DNA from: VXMO01 sp965205915
GTDB lineage: Bacteria > Chloroflexota > Dehalococcoidia > UBA6926
NCBI GenBank assembly: GCA_965205915.1
Contig: OZ242191.1
Location: forward strand, 1,426,001-1,490,000
Direction of reading: 5' to 3'
DNA length: 64,000 nucleotides
The translations under genes were made by a program, and so were the position numbers. Position 1 is the stretch's first letter. Each line of letters starts with the position of its first letter. Positions 52,964-61,229 of the stretch are shown one piece after another. Below the pieces are notes generated by a model. It was not told where the DNA came from. It saw only the letters and a list, made by a program, of their open reading frames with translations, and made no database searches.

Positions 52964-53179
52964 TTAACTCAATGTTTGTTGTTCGGAATGCTCCGCGAGG
53001 AGTCTACGCACGGTGGGAACAAGTTCCTTGGGGATGACCATCACGGCGTTATTCGGATCATTGAACGCAGCCTCATCCTCCGCAGCCCACCCTTCACCAT
53101 CAAGGCTGTCGTAGTATTCGATGACGTTGCGAACACGTTCCGCATCCCATCCGGGCGGGTAAACATTTGGATCATTCAT
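52964..53179 (-). CDS. Small antitoxin-like protein 2
   Basis: 71 residues: 'NDPNVYPPGWDAERVRNVIE', 'YYDSLDGEGWAAEDEAAFND' and 'VMVIPKELVPTVRRLLAEHS'. A paralogue of the protein at 53200, with which it shares the 'YYDSLxxExWAAEDEAxFND' core. Likely an extra antitoxin or regulator in this small module. A relic of its N-terminus may exist at 37325-37417. Confidence 0.75.
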   Translation of the reverse strand: MNDPNVYPPGWDAERVRNVIEYYDSLDGEGWAAEDEAAFNDPNNAVMVIPKELVPTVRRLLAEHSEQQTLS

Positions 53180-53199
53180 CGGCTTTATTGTTCAGCCGA

Positions 53200-53412
53200 T
53201 TACTCCTCGGAATCCTCGGCATGTTGGGCCAGTAATCTGCGTACTGCAGGCAGCAGTTCACGGGGAATGACGACTACAACATTGTTGGGGTCATTGAAGG
53301 AAGCCTCGTCCTCGGCAGCCCATTCCTCGTCGGTCAGGCTGTCATAGTACTTGATGACCTCGTCGTAGCGGTGGTCGACTACGTACTTGGCCGGTTTGCG
53401 GACCTCACTCAC
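53200..53412 (-). CDS. Small antitoxin-like protein 1
   Basis: 70 residues: 'YDEVIKYYDSLTDEEWAAED' and 'NNVVVVIPRELLPAVRRLLA'. ATG overlaps the stop of the BrnT-like gene in ATGA, a toxin-first order seen in brnTA. No ribbon-helix-helix is obvious, so the antitoxin role is from context. Paralogue at 52964. Confidence 0.78.
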   Translation of the reverse strand: MSEVRKPAKYVVDHRYDEVIKYYDSLTDEEWAAEDEASFNDPNNVVVVIPRELLPAVRRLLAQHAEDSEE

Positions 53413-53702
53413 CGGAATCGCCTCCTTCGCCGCCGCCTATAGGTCGCGAGCGCGGCGCCCCTCAGTTCATATGCCGTCACTATAACTGTTAGTTCTTCGC
53501 CTCTCCGCGACTGCTGTACAGCATATACGACGCGAATTATTCGCCCTGCGACCGTTGGGCCAGTAGCAATTCGCGTTCTGTTTCGGCTCGAATCATCCTG
53601 GGGTGCGGTCGCAAGTACATCTTCAGCCTCTTCTTCCGTAACTCCATGATCCAGTATATGAGGCAGGCTGGTTTCAGGGTTGACATTGTAAATGATGTCC
53701 AC
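53409..53702 (-). CDS. BrnT/DUF4258-like toxin candidate
   Basis: 97 residues. 'HILDHGVTEEEAEDVLATAP' and 'GRIIRVVYAVQQSRRGEELT' then 'VIVTAYELRG' match the small RelE-like fold of BrnT and DUF4258 proteins, which are RNases or related toxins. Extremely basic C-terminus (YRRRRRRRFR). It overlaps the antitoxin-like gene by four bases. Likely a toxin-antitoxin module located right after the ATP synthase operon. Confidence 0.78.
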   Translation of the reverse strand: MDIIYNVNPETSLPHILDHGVTEEEAEDVLATAPQDDSSRNRTRIATGPTVAGRIIRVVYAVQQSRRGEELTVIVTAYELRGAALATYRRRRRRRFR

Positions 53703-53770
53703 TCAGTAGCCTCCGGCGAAATGTACAGAACCGCACAGCGAGAACCAGCAGTGAGAGGTGGCGAGACTGC

Positions 53771-53795
53771 AGGGGCGCCCTACAAGGCGCCCCTA
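53771..53795 (-). terminator. Hairpin after atpC
   Basis: GGGGCGCC and GGCGCCCC pair over eight bases around CTACAA, 28 bases past the atpC stop. No T-run follows on the minus strand, so it may protect the mRNA end or be a dispersed palindrome rather than a classic terminator. Confidence 0.4.
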
Positions 53796-53822
53796 CGTCT
53801 TTCGTCAAATGTGGTGTTTCCC

Positions 53823-54278
53823 CTAATCACCCAGCCGCGTCGGCTGTGGCCCCTGCCTCCGCCGGCGCGCCACGATGCGTTCTGCGACGCGAATTCGCGC
53901 CATTGACCGCAGCAACGCCGATTCTGCCCGCGCCATATCAAGCTCAGTCGTGGTGGCGCTGCGGTCCGTGATCCGCTCCTGCGCGCTTCGGCGCGCCGCC
54001 TCGGCCCGATCCATGTCGATGTCTTCTGCGTACTCCGCCGCATCGGACAGTATTGTCACTTGATCCGGGCCAATCTGGGCAAAGCCGCCGCTAATCACCA
54101 GCGATGTCTCTTCGCCTGACTTCCGCGTCAGCACCTCGCCCGGCTCAAGCAGCGTCACAATGCGCGCGTGGCGCGGCAAAACGCCAAGCTGACCCTCCTC
54201 GCCCGGCAGGACGACGATATCGACGTCGTCCTCGTAGGCGATCTTGTCCAGTGCGATGATTTGCAGGTGGGTCGGCAT
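53823..54278 (-). CDS. atpC: ATP synthase epsilon subunit
   Basis: 151 residues, slightly longer than the usual ~135. The beta-sandwich has 'VLPGEEGQLGVLPRHARIVT' and 'VISGGFAQIGPDQVTILSDA'; the C-terminal helices follow (ERITDRSATTTELDMARAES). It forms the central stalk with gamma and regulates ATP hydrolysis. Two bases after atpD; last gene of the operon. Confidence 0.95.
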   Translation of the reverse strand: MPTHLQIIALDKIAYEDDVDIVVLPGEEGQLGVLPRHARIVTLLEPGEVLTRKSGEETSLVISGGFAQIGPDQVTILSDAAEYAEDIDMDRAEAARRSAQERITDRSATTTELDMARAESALLRSMARIRVAERIVARRRRQGPQPTRLGD

Positions 54279-54280
54279 TT

Positions 54281-55678
54281 CTAGCCCTCCGCCGCCATCT
54301 CCCTCGCGCGTTCCACGGCTTCCTCGATGCCGCCGATCATGTAGAAGGCCTGCTCCGGCAGCTCGTCGTACATACCGTCGAGGATCTCCTTGAAGCCGCG
54401 CACCGTCTCACGGATAGGCACGTACTTGCCGGACTGTCCCGTGAACGCCTCCGCGACGAACATGGGCTGCGAGAGGAAACGCTGAATCTTGCGCGCGCGG
54501 GACACCGTCTGTTTGTCTTCATCGGACAGCTCCTCGAATCCGAGGATGGCGATGATGTCCTGCAGGTCCTTGTAGCGCTGCAACACCTGCTGCACGCCGC
54601 GCGCCGTGTCATAGTGCTCTTGTCCCACCACCTGCGGGTCAAGGATGCGGCTGTTTGACGTGAGCGGATCGACGGCAGGGTAGAGGCCCTGCTCAGCGAT
54701 AGAACGTTCAAGCGCGATGACGGCGTCAAGGTGGCCGAACGTCGTCGCGACGCCGGGATCCGTGTAGTCGTCCGCTGGCACGTAGATGGCCTGGAACGAC
54801 GTGATCGAACCCTTCTTGGTGGACGTGATTCGCTCTTGAAGCGCGCCCATCTCCGTCGCCAGCGTGGGCTGGTAGCCGACTGCGGACGGCATCCGTCCAA
54901 GCAGCGCGGACACCTCCATGCCGGCCAGGATGTAGCGATAAATGTTGTCGATGAAGATCAGGACGTCCTGCCCCTCCACATCGCGGAAATACTCGGCCAT
55001 CGTCAGCCCGGTCAGCGCGATTCGCGCGCGCACGCCCGGCGGCTCATTCATCTGGCCAAACACGAGGGCGATCTTGTCGATAACGCCGGAGTCTCGCATC
55101 TCGTGCCAGAGGTCGTTGCCCTCGCGGGAGCGTTCCCCCACGCCGGCAAACACGGAGAATCCGCCGTGCTCCGTCGCAATGTTGCGGATCAACTCAAGAA
55201 TGACGACCGTCTTGCCGACGCCCGCGCCGCCATACGCGCCAATCTTTCCACCACGCGTGAACGGCGTGATCAGGTCGATGACCTTCAGGCCGGTTTCCAG
55301 CATCTGCGTGCTGGTTTCCTGCTCATCGAAGGGAGGCGGCTCGCGGTGAATCGGCCACATCTGCTCCGCGGCAACGTCGCCGAGGCCGTCGAGCGGCTCG
55401 CCCAGCACATTGAAGAGACGGCCCAGGGAGGCGCGTCCAACCGGCACGGCAATTGGCTGACCCGTATCGACCACCTCAACGCCGCGCTGTAGGCCCTCAG
55501 TCGCGCCCATCGCGAGGCAGCGCACCCAGTTGTTGCCGATGTGCTGTTCCGCCTCGAGAACGATTCGCCCGCTCTCCATCTCCACCGTCAGGCCGTTGAA
55601 GATGTCGGGGAGCTCCTGTGGCGGAAACTCCACGTCAACGACGGTTCCGATGATCTGTACAACATGTCCGTTGGCCAT
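54281..55678 (-). CDS. atpD: ATP synthase beta subunit
   Basis: 465 residues, catalytic subunit of F1. Walker A 'IGAYGGAGVGKTVVILELI', the catalytic Glu region 'GVGERSREGNDLWHEM', Walker B 'QDVLIFIDNIYRYILAG' and 'SAVGYQPTLATEMGALQERI' are all intact. It is separated from atpG by two HAD genes, an unusual interruption of the alpha-gamma-beta-epsilon order. Confidence 0.98.
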   Translation of the reverse strand: MANGHVVQIIGTVVDVEFPPQELPDIFNGLTVEMESGRIVLEAEQHIGNNWVRCLAMGATEGLQRGVEVVDTGQPIAVPVGRASLGRLFNVLGEPLDGLGDVAAEQMWPIHREPPPFDEQETSTQMLETGLKVIDLITPFTRGGKIGAYGGAGVGKTVVILELIRNIATEHGGFSVFAGVGERSREGNDLWHEMRDSGVIDKIALVFGQMNEPPGVRARIALTGLTMAEYFRDVEGQDVLIFIDNIYRYILAGMEVSALLGRMPSAVGYQPTLATEMGALQERITSTKKGSITSFQAIYVPADDYTDPGVATTFGHLDAVIALERSIAEQGLYPAVDPLTSNSRILDPQVVGQEHYDTARGVQQVLQRYKDLQDIIAILGFEELSDEDKQTVSRARKIQRFLSQPMFVAEAFTGQSGKYVPIRETVRGFKEILDGMYDELPEQAFYMIGGIEEAVERAREMAAEG

Positions 55679-55691
55679 TACCTCACCTCAC

Positions 55692-56381
55692 CTAGCGTGC
55701 CGGGGCCAGTTCGGCCCCTTCTCCAAAGTAGCGATCCACGTCAAACTCACGAAGGCTGTTGATAATCTCATCCGCCTTCGATATATCCAGTGTTGTTGTC
55801 ATATCCGTGCGTAGGGCGACCGTGTAAATGCCTGCGCTCTTGGCGGCCGTAATGCCGACGGGGGAATCCTCGATAGCGACTGCGTCCACCGGATCCATTC
55901 CCATCAGTTCCGCGGCTTTGAGATAGATATCCGGGGCGGGCTTGCTGCGCCGCACGTCAGAGGCGCACACCAGCGCGTCAAAGAAATCAGTCAATCCCAG
56001 CCTTTCCAGCTTGACCGCCAGCCATCTGCTGCGCGTTGCCGTCGCCAAACCACGAGGAATACCCCTTCGCTCGACGACGCCGAGCAGTTCCTCAGCCTCC
56101 GGCCGCAGCGCCAACTCCTGCCGGAGTACACCCTCAAGAATGTCGCCATAGCGTTCTTCGTAGTGTTCCACCGATTCGGGTAAATTCCTGTCTCTAATCA
56201 GCTTTTCCCAGGCATTCCTGGCGTTGCGCCCGATGAATTGCTGGTACTCGGTTGGCGTGACCTGCTCCACACCGCACTCGGCAAGAACAACGTTCACTGA
56301 TTTCAGATACAGCGGCTCACTGTCGATGAGCACGCCGTCGAAGTCAAAGATGATGCCGCGAGCCGGACGATGCGTGCTCAT
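55692..56381 (-). CDS. HAD-superfamily phosphatase, beta-phosphoglucomutase-like (1)
   Basis: 229 residues. Motif I 'GIIFDFDGVLIDSEPLYLK', motif III around 'KPAPDIYLKAAELMG' and motif IV 'VAIEDSPVGITAAKSAG', the pattern of subfamily IA HAD enzymes such as beta-phosphoglucomutase and small sugar phosphatases. Its ATG overlaps the stop of the upstream HAD gene by one base (TAATG). Position inside the atp operon suggests cotranscription. Substrate unknown. Confidence 0.9.
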   Translation of the reverse strand: MSTHRPARGIIFDFDGVLIDSEPLYLKSVNVVLAECGVEQVTPTEYQQFIGRNARNAWEKLIRDRNLPESVEHYEERYGDILEGVLRQELALRPEAEELLGVVERRGIPRGLATATRSRWLAVKLERLGLTDFFDALVCASDVRRSKPAPDIYLKAAELMGMDPVDAVAIEDSPVGITAAKSAGIYTVALRTDMTTTLDISKADEIINSLREFDVDRYFGEGAELAPAR

Positions 56382-57103
56382 TACGCAATTCCCTCCCGTG
56401 GCCCGTTCAGCAGCGCGTGGACGTCAATCTCCCGCAGTGAGTCAACGATGACGTGCGCGTAGGTCTGATCCACGTCCTGCATCCACGTTGTGCGGATAGC
56501 GATGGTGTATAGCCCAGCGTCCCGCGCCGCCCTGATTCCGCTTGGCGAGTCCTCGATGGCGAACGTCTCCGCGGGATTCACTCCCAATACTTGCGTAGCC
56601 TTCAGATAAATCTCGGGGTTCGGCTTGTGGGCGGAGACCATATCGCCGGTGACAATCGTGTCAAAGACGTCAGTGATGCCCATGATGCCAAGCCGCTGCC
56701 CGGCCCACTCACGACGCGCGGACGTGGCGAGGGCGAAAGGGACACCCGTCTGCCGAATGGCCGCGATGAGCTCCATCGCGCCGTCCGCAACCACCAACTC
56801 GGTGGGGAATAGCGACCGCGCAATCACGTCAACACGATGCGTGTACTCATCCAGAGGTGTTGTGAGCGTCGGGCGCAACTTGCTGATGCGCCGCCACCAC
56901 GAATCGTTGTCGAACCCGGTCATGGTCCGCGCCTCGTCGTGCGTCAGTGGCGCCTGTCCCTCCTCGGCAAGAAAGCGATTGATAGCGACAACGAGCACCG
57001 TCTCCGTGTCGCACAGCACGCCGTCAAGATCGGTGACGACGGCGCTCAGGCGCGGAGGCGCGTCTGCGAACCTGTCGATTGTGGACATGGCCACACCCTG
57101 CAT
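56381..57103 (-). CDS. HAD-superfamily phosphatase (2)
   Basis: 240 residues. 'AVVTDLDGVLCDTETVLVVA', 'LATSARREWAGQRLGIMG', 'KPNPEIYLKATQVLG' and 'FAIEDSPSGIRAARDAG' give the four HAD motifs. It is a paralogue of the next gene. An alternative start is ATG 57088. It follows atpG by three bases, so it is tightly linked to the ATP synthase transcript. The catalytic Asp residues are in place. Confidence 0.9.
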   Translation of the reverse strand: MQGVAMSTIDRFADAPPRLSAVVTDLDGVLCDTETVLVVAINRFLAEEGQAPLTHDEARTMTGFDNDSWWRRISKLRPTLTTPLDEYTHRVDVIARSLFPTELVVADGAMELIAAIRQTGVPFALATSARREWAGQRLGIMGITDVFDTIVTGDMVSAHKPNPEIYLKATQVLGVNPAETFAIEDSPSGIRAARDAGLYTIAIRTTWMQDVDQTYAHVIVDSLREIDVHALLNGPREGIA

Positions 57104-57106
57104 GGG

Positions 57107-57979
57107 CTACGCCTTCTCCAGCGCGGCGACGCCGCCGACGAGGTCGAGGAGTTCGTTGGTGATCGTCTCCTGCCTCGCCTTGTTGTACTCAAGCGTCAGG
57201 GCGTCGATCATCTCGTCCGCCGCGTCCGTTGCGGCGCGCATGGCGACCATTCGCGCGGACTGCTCCGACGCGGAGTTCTCAAGCGCCGCCTGGTAGATCT
57301 GCATTTCAACATAGCGGGGCAGCAGGCCGCCGAGCACCGTCGCCGCGTCCGGCTCGTATTCATAGTCGCCGAGCGACGCGCCCGCAGACTCGGCCGGAGG
57401 CTCAACCGGCAGCAACTGCCGAATGACCGGCTCCTGCACGGCGGTGTTCACGAAATTGGCAAAGCCCAGGTAGACGCGATCAAGGCGGCCGGCCTCGTAG
57501 TCCTCCAACACGATGCGCGCGATGGGGGACAAATCGATCGGCTCAGGGAAATCGCCGAGGTTTGTGAATTCGGCGCGGATGTCCCGCCCACGCCGCGAGA
57601 AGAAATCATTGCCCTTCTTCCCGACGGAGATATGCGAGACGGGGTGTTCCTGGGTTATGGCGAAATGGAGAGCGGCGCGGTTCAGGTTTGCGTTGAGGCC
57701 GCCGCACAGGCCGCGGTCCGGTGTGAACAGGATCAAACCGATGTTATTCGGCTCACGCACCTGCATGAGCGGGTGCGTGTCGTCCCCGCCCGCTGCGCTC
57801 TGCCGCCCTACGATGTCCGCAATGACATCAAGAAGGCGCGTTGAGTAGGGGCGTGAGGCGAGCACACGCTGCTGCGCGCGCCTCATCTTTGCCGCCGCGA
57901 TGAGTTCCATCGCGCTCGTGATGCGCTGCGTGTTCGTGACGCTCCGTATCCGCTGTCGAATCTGTCGTGTATTTGGCAC
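57107..57979 (-). CDS. atpG: ATP synthase gamma subunit
   Basis: 290 residues, rotor shaft of F1. 'TRQIRQRIRSVTNTQRITSA' at the N-terminus and 'SEQSARMVAMRAATDAADEM' and 'YNKARQETITNELLDLVGG' at the C-terminus are diagnostic. It lies 37 bases after atpA. The usual next gene atpD is displaced by two HAD genes. Confidence 0.97.
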   Translation of the reverse strand: MPNTRQIRQRIRSVTNTQRITSAMELIAAAKMRRAQQRVLASRPYSTRLLDVIADIVGRQSAAGGDDTHPLMQVREPNNIGLILFTPDRGLCGGLNANLNRAALHFAITQEHPVSHISVGKKGNDFFSRRGRDIRAEFTNLGDFPEPIDLSPIARIVLEDYEAGRLDRVYLGFANFVNTAVQEPVIRQLLPVEPPAESAGASLGDYEYEPDAATVLGGLLPRYVEMQIYQAALENSASEQSARMVAMRAATDAADEMIDALTLEYNKARQETITNELLDLVGGVAALEKA

Positions 57980-58016
57980 GACGCCCTGTCCTCTCCGTGA
58001 CGATCGTTCTTGCTAT

Positions 58017-59528
58017 CTAGTAGGTTCCGGTGTCCTTGAATTCCTGCACCGCCGTCCGCAAGGCCGCTTCCGTCTCCTCGCCCAGGTCTCCGGACTCCCG
58101 GATTGCGGTGAGAGCATCCCCGTGCGAGGCATCAAGGAAGGAGAGCAGCGCGCTCTCGAATGCGCCGATGCGCTCAATGGGCACATCGTCCATCAGGCCC
58201 TGCGTCGCGGCAAAGAGGACTGCCACCTCTTTCTCCACGGTAAGCGGCTCATACTGTCCCTGCTTGAGAAGTTCCGTGAGAATCTGGCCGCGTTCCAACT
58301 GCCGCCGAGTCGCGGGATCGAGGTCGCCGCTTCCGAACTGCGCGAACGCCTGCAGGTTGCGGAACTGCGCCAAATCCAGCCGCATACGTCCTGCCACGCG
58401 GCGGATGGCGCGGGTCTGCGCTGCGCCGCCCACTCGTGATACCGATAGACCTGCGTTCACTGCCGGTCGAATGCCGGAGTTGAACAAGTCCGTCTCCAGG
58501 TAAATCTGTCCATCCGTGATTGAGATGACGTTCGTCGGGATGTACGCGGACACGTCGCCGGCCTGCGTCTCGATGATGGGCAGAGCCGTCAGCGACCCTC
58601 CGCCGTTCTCCTCATTCATGCGCGCGGCGCGCTCAAGGAGGCGACTGTGGAGATAGAAAACGTCACCGGGGTATGCCTCGCGGCCCGGCGGGCGGCGGAG
58701 CAACAACGAGACCTCGCGGTACGCCCACGCGTGCTTGGAGAGGTCGTCATACACGATAAGGGCGTCCTTGCCCTCCTCCATGAACTCCTCGCCAATCGCG
58801 CAACCCGCGTACGGCGCAAGGTACTGCATCGCGGCGGAGTCCGACGCGTTGGCTGTCACGACGACGGTGTGTTCCATCGCGCCGTTCTGCTCAAGCGTCG
58901 CGACCAGCTGCGCCACCTTGGACGCCTTCTGGCCGATGGCGACGTAGATGCAGATAAGATCGCCGCCCTTCTGGTTGATGATCGTATCGATGGCGATGGC
59001 CGTCTTGCCCGTTGAACGGTCGCCGATGATCAGCTCGCGCTGCCCTCGACCGACGGGAATCATCGCGTCAACCGCCTTGATTCCGGTCTGCACCGGCTTG
59101 TCGACGGACTGCCGCGTCACGACGTTTGGCGCGACTCTCTCCAGCGGGCGGAATCGCGTGGTCTGGATGGGGCCTTTGCCGTCGATGGGAACGCCGAGCG
59201 CGTCAACGACGCGGCCCAACATGGCGTCTCCAACCGGCACCTCTGCGATGCGGCTCGTTGTCCGAACTTCGGAGCCCTCCTTGATGCCGGCGGCGGAGCC
59301 GAGGATGACCGTACCGACGGTCTCCTCTTCAAGGTTCAGGGCGATGCCGATTGCGCCCGTCGCGAACTCGATCAGCTCGCCATAGCGCACCCCCGTGAGG
59401 CCGTGAACCGTCGCGATCCCGTCACCGATCTGGATGACGGAGCCAACGTCCACGGTCTCAATTGAGACCCCGAAGTCCTCAATCTGACGCCGAATGATTG
59501 ACGCAATGTCCTGGCCGCGAACAGCCAT
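58017..59528 (-). CDS. atpA: ATP synthase alpha subunit
   Basis: 503 residues, regulatory nucleotide-binding subunit of F1. 'GQRELIIGDRSTGKTAIAID' (Walker A), 'ALIVYDDLSKHAWAYREVSL' and 'NVISITDGQIYLETDLF' are intact. The standard N-terminus 'ASIIRRQIEDFGVSIET' supports the start. Second in the F1 part after delta. Confidence 0.98.
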   Translation of the reverse strand: MAVRGQDIASIIRRQIEDFGVSIETVDVGSVIQIGDGIATVHGLTGVRYGELIEFATGAIGIALNLEEETVGTVILGSAAGIKEGSEVRTTSRIAEVPVGDAMLGRVVDALGVPIDGKGPIQTTRFRPLERVAPNVVTRQSVDKPVQTGIKAVDAMIPVGRGQRELIIGDRSTGKTAIAIDTIINQKGGDLICIYVAIGQKASKVAQLVATLEQNGAMEHTVVVTANASDSAAMQYLAPYAGCAIGEEFMEEGKDALIVYDDLSKHAWAYREVSLLLRRPPGREAYPGDVFYLHSRLLERAARMNEENGGGSLTALPIIETQAGDVSAYIPTNVISITDGQIYLETDLFNSGIRPAVNAGLSVSRVGGAAQTRAIRRVAGRMRLDLAQFRNLQAFAQFGSGDLDPATRRQLERGQILTELLKQGQYEPLTVEKEVAVLFAATQGLMDDVPIERIGAFESALLSFLDASHGDALTAIRESGDLGEETEAALRTAVQEFKDTGTY

Positions 59529-59646
59529 ATTTCAGTCCCCTTCTTGTCTTTCCGCCCGTTGGTTGCGGATGTCTGTCAGCTCAACACTGTGCCGCTGCGA
59601 CACCCATATTTTCATTGCCACTAATCTGTGTTTCCTTGTCATATCG

Positions 59647-60192
59647 TTATGAAGAGACCGCGCTCTCCCGGAGCCAGTCCCGCAGGTTGCGGAGGCGGGA
59701 ACGGGTGCTGCCGTCCAGGACACGGTCGCCTACACGGGCGACAAATCCGCCGATAATCTCCGGATCAACGTCAATGGACAGCCTCAAATCACGTCCGACC
59801 TGCCGATTCAGCAACTCGCGCACCTGTTCCTGCAGATCATCGTCCATCGGCTCCGCGGACGTGACGCTTGCCGCGACGACGCCCCGTTCCTCATCCAGCA
59901 TCTTGAGGTATCCGTCCAGGATGCCCTGCGCCAGGTGGGCGCGGTTGCGCCGGATCAGAACCATGGCGAGGTTGCGCGCAAACGGCGCGACGCTCCCCAG
60001 GTGCTGATCAAGCAGCTGTTGCTTGTTCTCCTGCGTAACGCGAGGCGATTCCACGAATGCCTGCACGTCCGGCAGTCCCAGGACATCGGCAACGGTCTGC
60101 AGATCGTCCCGCCACTGATCGAGCGTGTCCTGCTCACGGGCGATGTCAAACACCGCCTGCGAGTATCTGCGCGCCGATCCGCCGGAGGGCAT
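59647..60192 (-). CDS. atpH: ATP synthase delta subunit
   Basis: 181 residues, connects F1 to the peripheral stalk. 'GSARRYSQAVFDIAREQDTL' at the N-terminus and 'VGRDLRLSIDVDPEIIGGFV', 'ARVGDRVLDGSTRSRLRNL' at the C-terminus fit OSCP/delta. Three bases from the atpF stop, so cotranslated. The 118 bases before atpA hold no other gene. Confidence 0.95.
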   Translation of the reverse strand: MPSGGSARRYSQAVFDIAREQDTLDQWRDDLQTVADVLGLPDVQAFVESPRVTQENKQQLLDQHLGSVAPFARNLAMVLIRRNRAHLAQGILDGYLKMLDEERGVVAASVTSAEPMDDDLQEQVRELLNRQVGRDLRLSIDVDPEIIGGFVARVGDRVLDGSTRSRLRNLRDWLRESAVSS

Positions 60193-60195
60193 GGG

Positions 60196-60705
60196 CTAGG
60201 AGCCTCCCTCGCTTGTGATCGACTCCGCCTCGCGCAGCACCTCTTCGACGAGGCCGCGATGCGTATCGTGGTCAATCGCGCGGTTGATGATGCGTTCGGC
60301 GGCCATCATGGAAAGATCAATGACCTCTCGCCTGCCGCGTTCGATGATCTCGGCAGCCTCGCGTCGAAGCTCCTCCCGCGACCGCTCCGCGATCGCCTCC
60401 GCTTCCTCACGGGCCTGCGCAAGCAGTTCCTCGACCTGACGCCGGCTCGTCTCATTCGCCTGCTGGAGGATCTGCTGCGCGCGGTCTCGCGCTTCCGCGA
60501 GCGCCTGCTGCACCTCCTCGCCGCTACGGGCCGATTCCTCACGGGCGCGTTCCGCTTGCGAAAGCGCCTCCCGTATCCGTTCCGCTCGCTGATCAAGCAT
60601 CCGCGTCACGGGCTTATAGAGAATCAGCGACAGCAGAAACAGGAATATCCCGAAGTTGATGAACTGGCTGATCAGCCCGGGGATGTTGAATCCGATGGCT
60701 TCCAT
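60196..60705 (-). CDS. atpF: ATP synthase subunit b
   Basis: 169 residues. One N-terminal membrane helix (QFINFGIFLFLLSLILYKPV) followed by a long charged helix with Ala/Glu/Arg heptads (QALAEARDRAQQILQQANET). Forms the peripheral stalk as a dimer. A single b gene is present, so a b2 homodimer is expected. Confidence 0.95.
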   Translation of the reverse strand: MEAIGFNIPGLISQFINFGIFLFLLSLILYKPVTRMLDQRAERIREALSQAERAREESARSGEEVQQALAEARDRAQQILQQANETSRRQVEELLAQAREEAEAIAERSREELRREAAEIIERGRREVIDLSMMAAERIINRAIDHDTHRGLVEEVLREAESITSEGGS

Positions 60706-60779
60706 CGACTCATGCCCCCTTCCGACCGGCTACATGCATCTGCGCCGACATCACATTGTCCTGTCGTTGTGTCACCGTC

Positions 60780-61133
60780 TTAGACGAACTTGATCAGGAT
60801 TGCGACGACCAGCGCATAGATCGCGATTGCCTCAGCGAAGGCCACACCGACGATCATGTTGGTCTGAACCTGTCCGGCGGCATCCGGATTGCGACCAATG
60901 GCCTCCATCGCCTTGGATACGGCGATACCGATGCCGATGCCGGGGCCAATCGCGCCCAGTCCAATGGCCAGACCTGCTCCGACCTGCGTCCAACCCTTGG
61001 ATGACAGATTCTCCGCCGCCTCGGCGGACAACGCCTCCTGCGCGAACGCCACGCCCGTCATCAGGGCCATCAGGGACCCGACAATCATCAGAACCAGAAG
61101 TATCCGGCTCCACCCGCTATACGAACCGATCAT
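60780..61133 (-). CDS. atpE: ATP synthase subunit c with N-terminal signal-like extension
   Basis: 117 residues from ATG 61133, which GGGAGGT precedes. Residues about 1-37 look like a cleavable signal peptide (LLVLMIVGSLMALMTGVAFA, then QEALS); the mature part has the two-helix c hairpin with the Gly-rich 'GAIGPGIGIGIAVSKAMEAI' and ion site Glu in 'VGVAFAEAIAIYALVVAIL'. The residue after Glu is Ala, favouring protons over sodium. Usual c subunits have 70-90 residues, so the extension is notable. Confidence 0.95.
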   Translation of the reverse strand: MIGSYSGWSRILLVLMIVGSLMALMTGVAFAQEALSAEAAENLSSKGWTQVGAGLAIGLGAIGPGIGIGIAVSKAMEAIGRNPDAAGQVQTNMIVGVAFAEAIAIYALVVAILIKFV

Positions 61134-61229
61134 GCTACCTCCCAATCGTCCGCTCTCTCGCTCTTTCTGTGTGGTGGACTCACGCCGGCATCCGGCCCCA
61201 CCGATTGTGATTGCTCGCTACTCGTCGCG

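Noticed and set aside
60780..61133. Sodium-binding c ring
   Set aside because: The ion site reads 'AEAIAIY' with Ala after the Glu instead of Ser/Thr, so the sodium ligand set is incomplete; proton coupling is more likely.
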